From Streptomyces sp. MST-110588 (GTDB lineage: Bacteria; Actinomycetota; Actinomycetes; Streptomycetales; Streptomycetaceae), in contig NZ_CP074380.1 in assembly GCF_022695595.1 (NCBI RefSeq), positions 372,001 to 436,000 on the forward strand: a DNA stretch of 64,000 nt. Direction: 5' to 3'. The first letter of the stretch is position 1, and each line of letters starts with the position of its first letter. The notes under the pieces were generated by a model that worked only from the letters and a program-made list of their open reading frames with translations, had not been told where the DNA came from and searched no databases. The position numbers and the translations under genes are program-made. Below are positions 8,651 through 19,558 of the stretch, one piece after another.

Positions 8651-8990
8651 GGTTCCTCCGTGCGTGCGTTCCGGGAACGGATACGGCGACGGGCGGAGTG
8701 AAGCGTCGTTCCCCGGAACAGCGGGCCGCGCCGTGATGGCGCGGCCGGATCGTCGGTGCCCCCGTGCCGTGCGGCCCGCTCGGGGCGCGCTCGCCGGAAA
8801 TTTTTACCATGGACACGGCAAAGCGTGTTCATGACGGCATGCCCGTGACGGCATGCCCGCGACGGCATGTCCGTGACAGGGGCGGAAAAGCGTGCGGGGC
8901 GGCCGGGAGACATCCCGGCCGCCCCTGGCGACTCCTGGCACCGGCGGTCATATCAGGACGACATGCCCGTCGGCGGACGCCCGGCCGCGG
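8651..8990. other. Intergenic region with short tandem repeats
   Basis: About 340 bases between two minus-strand genes hold no convincing gene. The region contains the promoter of the SH3 gene, an AT patch (GAAATTTTTACCATG near 8798) and a 14-bp tandem repeat (8833-8880). Short frames are open here but have no ribosome site and no domain. Confidence 0.5.
8833..8880. repeat. 14-bp tandem repeat, about 3.5 copies
   Basis: The unit GACGGCATGCCCGT starts at 8833, 8847 and 8861, and a partial copy GACAGG starts at 8875. Each unit contains GGCATG with partial dyad symmetry. It lies about 110 bp downstream of the stop of the minus-strand peptidase gene and upstream of the SH3 gene. Confidence 0.75.
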
Positions 8991-10628
8991 TCAGCGCGTG
9001 GCCGGCAGTTCGGCGGCGGCCCGGGCCGCGGCCTTCGCCGTCACCTTGGCCGGCTCCGGCGTGGCGTGCGGCGCGCACGTCACGTCCTTGGCGTCGGTCT
9101 TCCCCGTCAGGAAGTAGGCGTCGACACGGTTGTTGATGCAGGGGTTGACCAGACCGGTGACACCATGCGAACCGGCGTCCCGCTCGGTGATCAGACGCGA
9201 GCCCTTGAGCCGCTTGTGCAGCTCGACGGCGCCACCGTACGGGGTGGCCGCGTCACGGGTGCTCTGCACGATCAGGACGCTGGGCAGGCCCTTGCCGGTC
9301 TTGACCTCGACCGGGGTCTGCTGCTTGGTGGGCCAGGTGGCGCAGGGCAGGTTCATCCAGGCGTTGGCCCAGGTCATGAACGGCGCCTTCTTGTGGACGC
9401 GGGTGTTGTCCCGGTCCCACTGCTGCCAGCTCGTGGGCCACTTGGTGTCGGTGCACTCCACGGCCGTGTAGACCGCGTTGCTGTTCTCCGAGGCGATGTT
9501 CCCGGCGATGTCGCTCATGTCCGGGCCCGCGTTCTGCACCAGCAGCTTGGAGTCACCGGCGCGGTGCGCGCTCCACGCCTCGGCGACCGTGGTCCACATC
9601 GAGTCGTAGTACGGGGCCTTCTGGAAGAAGCCGATCAGCTCGGCGGGGCCGACGAGGCCGCCGATGGGCTTCTTCCTGGCGTCCGCGCGCAGCTTCTCCC
9701 AGTTCGCCTGGACCTTGGCCGCGGTGTTGCCGAGGTGGTAGACCGCGTCGTACTTGGCCACCCACTTCTTCCAGTCGCCCCAGCGCGTCTCGAAGGCGAT
9801 GTCCTGGTCGAGGTTGGCCTGGTACCAGACCTTCTCGCGCGAGGGGTCCACGACGCTGTCGACGAGCATCCGGCGCACGTGGTTGGGGAACAGCGTCGCA
9901 TAGACGGCGCCGAGGTAGGTGCCGTAGGAGACGCCGAGGTAGTTGAGCTTCTTCTCACCCAGGGCGGCGCGGACCACGTCCATGTCACGGGCGGTGTTGG
10001 CCGTCGTCATGTGCGGCAGGAGGGCGCCGCTGCGCTCGGCGCAGCCCAGCGCGTACTCCTTGGCGAGCTTGCGCTGGGCGCGCTTGTCGGCCTCGTTGCG
10101 CGGCACCGGGTCGGCCTTGGGGGCCTTGGCGTACTCCTGGGGGTCGGCGCAGGAGATCGGCGCGGAGTGGCCGACGCCGCGCGGGTCGAAGCCCACGAAG
10201 TCGTACGCCGCCGCGGTCTTGGTCCACAGCGGGCTCTTGTTCGTCACCCGGGTGGGGAAGCGCATGCCCGAACCGCCGGGGCCGCCGGGGTTGTAGAGGA
10301 GGGCGCCCTGACGCGCCTTCTTGCCGCCGGTGTTGCTGATGCGGTCAACGGCGATCTTGATGGTGCGGCCGTTGGGCTTGGCGTAGTCGACCGGGACGGT
10401 GACGTAGCCGCACTGGATGGGGGCCGCCAGGCCCCAGTCGGCGGGACAGGTCCGCCAGTCGATGCCCGCCTTGGCGGCGCGGGCGGCGGCGATCTGCACA
10501 CCGCGGTCCTGCGCCGAACCGCCCTGGTGACGGTCGCCCGCGACGGCGGGCGTGGCGGCTATCGCTCCGGCGATGAGCGTGCCGGTCACCAGAGTGCCGG
10601 CCGCTCCGAGGGCTGCTGTACGTCTCAC
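8991..10628 (-). CDS. Secreted tripeptidyl aminopeptidase, alpha/beta hydrolase fold
   Basis: A 545-residue exported serine peptidase. The signal peptide is MRRTAALGAAGTLVTGTLIA and following, ending TPAVAG. The alpha/beta hydrolase core has the oxyanion HG-type region LLYNPGGPGGSG, the nucleophile elbow GVSYGTYLG near residue 236, the acid in VQSTRDAATPYG and the His in ERDAGSHGV. This is the Streptomyces Tap/SlpD/SlpE family, which removes tripeptides from the N-terminus of extracellular proteins. It is monocistronic. Confidence 0.9.
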   Translation of the reverse strand: MRRTAALGAAGTLVTGTLIAGAIAATPAVAGDRHQGGSAQDRGVQIAAARAAKAGIDWRTCPADWGLAAPIQCGYVTVPVDYAKPNGRTIKIAVDRISNTGGKKARQGALLYNPGGPGGSGMRFPTRVTNKSPLWTKTAAAYDFVGFDPRGVGHSAPISCADPQEYAKAPKADPVPRNEADKRAQRKLAKEYALGCAERSGALLPHMTTANTARDMDVVRAALGEKKLNYLGVSYGTYLGAVYATLFPNHVRRMLVDSVVDPSREKVWYQANLDQDIAFETRWGDWKKWVAKYDAVYHLGNTAAKVQANWEKLRADARKKPIGGLVGPAELIGFFQKAPYYDSMWTTVAEAWSAHRAGDSKLLVQNAGPDMSDIAGNIASENSNAVYTAVECTDTKWPTSWQQWDRDNTRVHKKAPFMTWANAWMNLPCATWPTKQQTPVEVKTGKGLPSVLIVQSTRDAATPYGGAVELHKRLKGSRLITERDAGSHGVTGLVNPCINNRVDAYFLTGKTDAKDVTCAPHATPEPAKVTAKAAARAAAELPATR

Positions 10629-10918
10629 GTGATGATTTCCCCTGCGTGGAGCGCCGCTCGAAGCGGCGATGATCGATGATCACAGAGCTGCACGGGGATC
10701 CTTGCCGCTGCAACCCCCCTCTGAACAGGCCCTGCGGCCATTTCTTTACCAAACCGCAGGATTCGTACGGCGCTGTGCGGAGCAAGACCGCCGGGGTTGG
10801 TCCACTGTGGCGGGAAACGTCCGCAACGGTGCCGGGACGTCCGCAACCGTGGCAGGGGACGCCGCCGGGAAGCGTCCGAAGCGGGTGACCGGAGCGGGAG
10901 CGGGAGAGGAGGCGGGCG

Positions 10919-11572
10919 GTGCGCGTCTGGTACGTGTCCTACGGCTCCAACATGCACGCCGCACGCCTGCGCTGCTACCTCGCCGGGGGCAGACCGACGG
11001 GCGGCGCCCGTACGTATCCGGGCTGCCGCGATCCCCGGCCGCCGTCCCGGTCCGTGCCCGCCGTGCTCCCGGGGGCCGTCTACTTCGCGCTGGAGTCCCG
11101 GGTGTGGACGGGCGGGATGGCCTTCTACGACCCGGACGGCCCGGGGGAGGTCTGGGCGCGGGCGCACCTGGTGACGGCCGGGCAGTTCTGCGACATCGCC
11201 GCGCAGGAGATGCACCGGATGCCCGAGGACGACGCGGAGGCGTGTCCGGGCCTGCGCCGGGGGCCGGGGCTGGAGCTGGACCTTTCGGCCGTGGTCGCGC
11301 GGGGCCGGGTGAGCATCGGGCCGGGGCGGTACGAGACGCTGGTGTGCCCCGGGATGCTGGACGGCCGGCCGATGCTCACCTTCACCGCGCCGTGGGGCGC
11401 GGGCGACGTGACGCACAACCGCCCTTCGGCCCGCTACCTGGCCCATCTCACCGCCGGTCTGCGGGAGGCGGGGGCGTGGGACGAGGAGCAGATCGCCGGT
11501 TACCTGGCGCGATGCCGGTCGGGTGAGGTGTGGGCGCGCGGCGGCGAGGCGACCGGTGGGGGCGTTCCGTAG
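10919..11572 (+). CDS. GGCT-like (gamma-glutamylcyclotransferase fold) protein
   Basis: A 217-residue protein whose start WYVSYGSNMHAARL carries the YGSN substrate-binding loop of the gamma-glutamylcyclotransferase/AIG2-like fold. The rest is typical of a Streptomyces family often labelled histone deacetylase without support. The substrate is unknown. The GTG at 10919 follows GGAGAGGAGGCGG, a good ribosome site. It lies alone between a peptidase gene and the peptide locus. Confidence 0.7.
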   Translation: MRVWYVSYGSNMHAARLRCYLAGGRPTGGARTYPGCRDPRPPSRSVPAVLPGAVYFALESRVWTGGMAFYDPDGPGEVWARAHLVTAGQFCDIAAQEMHRMPEDDAEACPGLRRGPGLELDLSAVVARGRVSIGPGRYETLVCPGMLDGRPMLTFTAPWGAGDVTHNRPSARYLAHLTAGLREAGAWDEEQIAGYLARCRSGEVWARGGEATGGGVP

Positions 11573-11838
11573 CACGTTCTGCTCCTGACGTCAGTACCGC
11601 TTATGCGTTCCGAACGCAAAGGACGGCAGGAACCGGACATTCGCCCGACAGCCGGATCCATGATGGACACCGGCCGTCGGCACGGTGCCGCAGCAGGTCG
11701 AGGCGGAAGTTGTTCGTCCGCGGAGAACGGACCGTTCACCACAAAACCATCCATCGGCGTCCGGAATGCGGATAAAGCTGACCGGAAAGCCCCCTCCGCT
11801 TTTGACCCAACCTTTGTTCATCACCAAATGTCGGCCAG
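11573..11838. promoter_or_regulatory. Upstream region of the peptide locus with two palindromes
   Basis: This lower-GC gap precedes the first gene of the peptide locus. It holds a perfect 8-bp palindrome TGACGTCA (11587-11594) and a perfect 15-bp palindrome TGCGTTCCGAACGCA (11604-11618). A TTGACC hexamer near 11802 in an AT-richer stretch (CTTTTGACCCAACCTTTG) could be a -35 box. No gene is visible. No regulator gene lies in the locus itself, so these sites may answer to a distant regulator. Confidence 0.5.
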
Positions 11839-13266
11839 GTGACCTCATCGCGAACCTCCGGCCGGACCGCCGCCGGCGGACTCCGGCGCCACCGTGACTT
11901 CCGATGGCTGCTGTCCGCCGCCGCGGCCGGTCAGATCGGTGCCCAAGTGACGCTGGTCGCCCTGCCGTTGGTCGCGGTGGTCACCCTGCGGGCCCCCGCC
12001 TTCCAGGTCGGGCTGCTGACCGCTGCCGAGACCGCCGCGTTCCTGCTCATCGGTCTGCCCGCCGGCGCCTGGGTGGACCGGACGCGCCGGCTGCCCGTCA
12101 TGGTCCGGGCGAACCTGGTGCGCGCGGTGGCCATGGGCAGCGTGCCGCTCGCCGCGGTCTGCGGGGTCCTGACGATGGCCCAGCTCTACGTGGTCGCCCT
12201 GGTCACCGGCGTCGCCACCGTCTTCTTCGACGTGGCGCACCAGAGCTTCCTGCCCCGTGTGCTGCCCCGCGAGAAGCTGGTGGCGGGCAACGGGGCGCTG
12301 GAGAGCACCCGCTCGGCGGCCCAGGTGGCGGGCCCGGGCATCGGCGGCGGTCTGGTGCAGCTCCTCGGGGCGCCGTTCGCCATCCTGGCCGACGCGGCCG
12401 GTTACCTCCTGTCCGCCCTGTGTTTACGTGGTATTCGCGTCCGCGAACCGCATCCCGAGGCCCCGGCCGGCGTCCCGCTGTGGGCACAGATCAGGGAGGG
12501 GCTGTCCTTCGTCCTGCGCCATCCCGTCCTGCGCATGATCGCGCTGACCACCGGGACCGCGAATCTCTTCTCGGCGATGCTGATGTCGGTACAGACGGTG
12601 TACCTGGTACGTGTGGCCGGGCTGGCACCGGGGGCGCTCGGGCTGATGCTGTCGGCCTCCGCCGTCGGCGGCCTGGCCGGGGCGCTGTGCGCGGGGCCGG
12701 CCGCGCGGGCCGTGGGACAGGCCCGGCTGATATGGCTGTCCACCGTCGTCACGGGGCCGTTCGCCCTCCTGTGGCCGCTGGCCGGGCCCGGCGCCGCCGC
12801 GGCGTGGTTCGCGGTCGGCTCCGGCGTGGTCTTCTTCGGCGCCGTCCTCTACAACGTCGCGCAGGTCAGCTTCCGTCAACTGCTGTGCCCCGACGCGCTG
12901 CTCGGGCGGATGAACGCCACCCTGCGCTTCCTGGTATGGGGCTCCATGCCGCTGGGCGCGCTGGCCGGCGGCGCCGTCGCCCAGGCCGCCGGGGCACGGG
13001 CCGCGGTGTGGGTGTGCGCGGCCGGATTCCTGCTCGTACCCCTGCCGTTGCTGTTCTCCCCGCTGCGCGGGATGCGCGAGTTGCCCCGTACCGGCGAGGG
13101 GTCGCACGGTCCGGGCCGGACCGGCGACGGGCCGTGCGACCCGGACCAAAGCGACGACGGGCCGCCGGGGCAGCGTCCCGGTCCGTCCCAGGAGGCCGCC
13201 GGCCCGGCCTCCGTCACCCCTGACCAGCCGCCCCCGTACCACCGACCCACGCACGCACCGTTGTGA
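11839..13266 (+). CDS. MFS transporter with a TTA codon
   Basis: A 475-residue major facilitator of the 12-helix enterobactin-exporter-like group (DFRWLLSAAAAGQIGAQVT; LPAGAWVDRTRR is the loop 2-3 motif). The C-terminal 60 residues are a Pro/Gly/Asp-rich tail. Codon 196 (12424-12426) is TTA, so full translation should need the bldA leucyl-tRNA. It begins the peptide locus, and its stop lies 47 bases before the condensation gene, so it is the likely exporter of the peptide. The start is the GTG at 11839. Confidence 0.85.
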   Translation: MTSSRTSGRTAAGGLRRHRDFRWLLSAAAAGQIGAQVTLVALPLVAVVTLRAPAFQVGLLTAAETAAFLLIGLPAGAWVDRTRRLPVMVRANLVRAVAMGSVPLAAVCGVLTMAQLYVVALVTGVATVFFDVAHQSFLPRVLPREKLVAGNGALESTRSAAQVAGPGIGGGLVQLLGAPFAILADAAGYLLSALCLRGIRVREPHPEAPAGVPLWAQIREGLSFVLRHPVLRMIALTTGTANLFSAMLMSVQTVYLVRVAGLAPGALGLMLSASAVGGLAGALCAGPAARAVGQARLIWLSTVVTGPFALLWPLAGPGAAAAWFAVGSGVVFFGAVLYNVAQVSFRQLLCPDALLGRMNATLRFLVWGSMPLGALAGGAVAQAAGARAAVWVCAAGFLLVPLPLLFSPLRGMRELPRTGEGSHGPGRTGDGPCDPDQSDDGPPGQRPGPSQEAAGPASVTPDQPPPYHRPTHAPL

Positions 13267-13313
13267 ACGTCCGCCCGGACAGTTGCGCCCGCGGCGGCAC
13301 CAGAGAGGTCATT

Positions 13314-14858
13314 GTGGACTCCAGCACCAACAGGACCACCAGCACCAGCACCGTCCGTACCGCCCCCTCCCCCACCACCGCCGACAACGCCACCGTCAAC
13401 CACAGCCCCGTCAACCACAGCCGCGTCAACAGCACCAGCGTCACCGCCGCCTACCTCAGCCGCTACGAGCGGACGGCCCGGCGGGCGGACGTCCCGGCCG
13501 GTCTGCTGCCGGTCACCGGCGCCCAGCGGCGCTTCCTGCTCGCCCGGCGGCTGGCCCCCGGCGGCCGGCCCGACCTCGTCCCGCTGTTCTTCGCCTTCCC
13601 CCGGGGCACGGTCGACCTGGACCGGCTGCGCGCCGCCGCCGGTCGTCTCGCCGCCCTCCACCCGGCGTTACGGGCGCGTACGGGCGTCCTGCGCTCCACT
13701 CCGGTGCAGTGGCTCGACACGCCGCGCGCCGAGGTGCGCCGCGAGACACCGCGCCCCGGTGAGAGTGCCGTGCAGGTGCTGCGCCGGGCACTGCTGGAGT
13801 GGCCGGCGCAGGGGCCCGCGCTGCGGTTCTTCCTCACCGAGGACCCGGCGGCCGAGGAGCCCACGGAGGTACTGGCCCTCGCCCTGGACCACGCGGTCTG
13901 TGACGAGCAGTCGCTCGGCCGGATCACCGCGGACCTCGGCGACGCCTACCGTGACGGGCTGGGGCCGGCCGACGTGGACGCGGACCGGGCGGCCGAGGAG
14001 GCGGCCGGTTACGCCGAGGCGGTTCGTCTGCAACTCGACGCCGAGGCACGGGCGTCCGGGCCCGTGTCGCTGGCGTACTGGTCACAGCGGCTGGCCGCGG
14101 CCGGAGCCCGTACGGAATCCGCCACGGGTCCCGGCACGAAAGCGGACACGGACACGGGCGTGCACACGGGGGTGGACACCGGCGTGCACGCGGCCCCGGA
14201 CACCGGCACGGCCCCGGACGCCGGCGCGGCGCGGCTCAGCGGTGCCGTCCAGGCCCGGCTGCCCCTCGGCCCGGACGGCGGGCGGGCCATGGCCTTCCCC
14301 GTACTCCTCACCGCCTGCACCACCGCCGCGCGCGCCCTGTACGGCACCGGCCGCGTCCCGCTGCTCGGCTACCCCTGGGGCGGCCGGCCCGCCGCGGCGC
14401 CGCCCGTACTGGGCTGCTTCCTCAACACCGTCGTGCACCCGGCCCTGGACCGCGGCCCGGACGAGGTGACCTCCACCTGGTGGGACGACCTCGACCACGC
14501 CGACACCCCTTTCGACGAGGTCGTCCGCGCGGCCCGTACCGCCCTCCACCCCCCGGCCGGCCCGGCCTCCCCGCCCGTCTCCGGCGCCTGGTCGGGCAAG
14601 CTGGACGGCCTGCTCACCTTCGAGGACCTCCACCGGCGTCCACCGCTGCGACTGGGCGGCGTCGACGGGCGTGAGGTCCACATCGACGGCCGTCCGCTCC
14701 AGGCGCCGTTCGCGGTCTCCGTCTCCTACGGCGCGGACCTGCTCGTACGGATGGCCTGGGACCGCGGCGTCCTGTCCGACGCCCGCGCGCGGGACGCCTT
14801 CGGCCTGCTTCTCGACGCGCTGCGGACCCATATGGGCACCGCTGCCCCGGCGGCCTGA
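13314..14858 (+). CDS. Stand-alone NRPS condensation-domain protein with a TTA codon
   Basis: A 514-residue protein. After a Thr/Ser/Asn-rich N-terminal stretch of about 45 residues it has a condensation fold: PVTGAQRRFLLARRL (core C1), LALDHAVCDEQSLG (core C3, where HHxxxDG reads DHAVCDE) and VLGCFLNTVVHPAL (core C5). The second His is kept, so it may still condense or transfer, but Gly is replaced by Glu. A Thr/Asp/Gly-rich insert sits near residues 265-300. Codon 119 (13668-13670) is TTA. AGAGAGG precedes the GTG at 13314. It is free-standing and must act on carrier domains of neighbouring proteins. Confidence 0.82.
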   Translation: MDSSTNRTTSTSTVRTAPSPTTADNATVNHSPVNHSRVNSTSVTAAYLSRYERTARRADVPAGLLPVTGAQRRFLLARRLAPGGRPDLVPLFFAFPRGTVDLDRLRAAAGRLAALHPALRARTGVLRSTPVQWLDTPRAEVRRETPRPGESAVQVLRRALLEWPAQGPALRFFLTEDPAAEEPTEVLALALDHAVCDEQSLGRITADLGDAYRDGLGPADVDADRAAEEAAGYAEAVRLQLDAEARASGPVSLAYWSQRLAAAGARTESATGPGTKADTDTGVHTGVDTGVHAAPDTGTAPDAGAARLSGAVQARLPLGPDGGRAMAFPVLLTACTTAARALYGTGRVPLLGYPWGGRPAAAPPVLGCFLNTVVHPALDRGPDEVTSTWWDDLDHADTPFDEVVRAARTALHPPAGPASPPVSGAWSGKLDGLLTFEDLHRRPPLRLGGVDGREVHIDGRPLQAPFAVSVSYGADLLVRMAWDRGVLSDARARDAFGLLLDALRTHMGTAAPAA

Positions 14859-15067
14859 CCAGCACGACCAACTCGACCAGCACGCCCCGACCAGCGCAGC
14901 TCGGTCGGGCCGGCCCGACCGGCACGCCCTCGAACCCGGCGGCCCGAGCACGACGGCCCGACCCCGTCCGCCTCACCCGCCTCTTCTTTCCCACCCACCC
15001 CGGCTCCCGCCGTCCGACCGACGGAAGAGCCGTGCGGCACCCTCATCCCCCACCCAAAGGATGGATC
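14859..15067. other. Spacer between two peptide-synthesis genes
   Basis: About 210 bases rich in CGACC/GACCAGC repeats (CCAGCACGACCAACTCGACC and similar) with no gene. It ends with AAAGGA before the ATG at 15068. It is the longest gap inside the peptide locus, so an internal promoter is possible, but none was recognised. Confidence 0.4.
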
Positions 15068-18269
<3,202 letters not shown>

Positions 18270-18273
<4 letters not shown>

Positions 18274-19466
18274 TCACGGCCCACTCCCCCGCCGGGACTC
18301 CCGTGCGCTCCTCCTCGCCGTCCTCGGTCCTGGAGGCCGAGCACCGCGAACTGGTGGCCTCCTTCGAGGCGTTCATCCGCAAGGAGCTGGTGCCGCTGGC
18401 CGCCGACCTGCCCGAGACCGCCGACCTGCCGCCGGCCGACCTGCGCGACTACATACGCCGGCGCTCCGCGCGCCTGGGGTTCTACGCGGGCGACTACCCC
18501 GAGGAACTGGGCGGATCCGGCATGCCGTTCAGCGCCGTGGTGCTGCTGCACCACGCGGCGGGGCGCAGCGGCTGCCCGCTCGCGCCGTACGCGCTGGCCG
18601 GTTCCGACGGGCCGAGCCCGCTGCTGCGGCACGGTACCGAGGAACAGATCCAGCGGTATCTTGTGCCGCTGGTGCGCGGGGAGGCGGTGCGCTGTCTGGC
18701 GCTCACCGAGCCCCACGCCGGGTCGGACGCCTTCCATCTCACCAGCACCGCCGAGCGGGACGAGGAGGGCCGCGGCTGGCTGCTCAACGGCCGTAAGACC
18801 TTCGTCAGCAACGCCGACCGCGCCGACTTCACCCTGGTCGTCGCCTCGGTCGAGGGACAGGCGACCGCTTTCGTGGTCGAGGCGGGCAACCCGGGGCTGC
18901 GGATCGGACAGCGCTACGACGGGATGTCGGGCGAGCCGCTGTTCGAACTCCTCCTGGAGGACGTACGGGTGCCGGACGACGCCGTGATCGGCGGCGCGGA
19001 CGGCATCGGGTCCGCGATGGGCAGCGGGATCGACAGTCTCTCGCGCGGCCGGCTCGTGGTCGCGGCCATGTGCAACGGCATCGCCGAGTACGCGCTCGCG
19101 CAGGGCGTCGGGTACGCCCGGGAGCGGCAGGCGTTCGGGGCGCGCATCGGCGCGTACCAGCATGTGCAGGAGCACCTGGTGAGCAGCCGGGCCGAGGTCG
19201 AGGCGGCCAAGCTGCTGACGCTGGCCTGCGCACGGCTGGTCGACGAGGGCACGGAGGCGCCGGAGAACGCGGCACTGGCCAAGCTCACCTCGTCCGAGAC
19301 CGCGGTGCGGGTGGTGGACCGGGCACTTCAGGTGCACGGCGCGACGGGGTGGGTGCGCGGGCATCCGCTGGAGTTCCTGTACCGGTACGTCCGGATGATG
19401 ACGATCATCGAAGGGACGTCGGAGATCCAGAAGGTGATCATCGCCCGCGCCATGGGACTGGGCTGA
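18270..19466 (+). CDS. Acyl-CoA dehydrogenase family protein in the peptide locus
   Basis: A 398-residue flavoprotein with the acyl-CoA dehydrogenase N-terminal helical domain (LGFYAGDYPEELGGSG), the middle domain (CLALTEPHAGSDAF, NGRKTFVSNADRADF) and the C-terminal domain (ARERQAFGARIGAYQHVQEH). The active-site Glu is in MTIIEGTSEIQKVII. It desaturates the alpha-beta bond of an acyl or aminoacyl thioester. Its ATGA overlap with the C-A-T gene, and an AGGAGG site, place it in the same operon, so the substrate is probably carrier-bound (dehydroamino acid or modified acyl group). Confidence 0.88.
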
Positions 19467-19558
19467 GCGCCCTTCCTTTCCCCGCACCTTCGCTTCCCTT
19501 CGCTCCCCTTCGCTCCCCTTTCTCCTCTCCTCCTCCCGCATTCCGTGACAGAGGGATC
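19467..19558. other. Pyrimidine-rich spacer
   Basis: About 80 bases are almost pure C/T on the + strand, with repeated CTTCGCTCCC units (TTCGCTTCCCTTCGCTCCCC). It lies between the dehydrogenase stop and the next synthetase start. It could form unusual DNA structure or an unstructured mRNA leader. No terminator hairpin is evident. Confidence 0.5.

Noticed and set aside
8833..8880. 14-bp repeat considered as a CRISPR-like array
   Set aside because: Units are directly adjacent with no spacers and number fewer than four; an ordinary tandem repeat.
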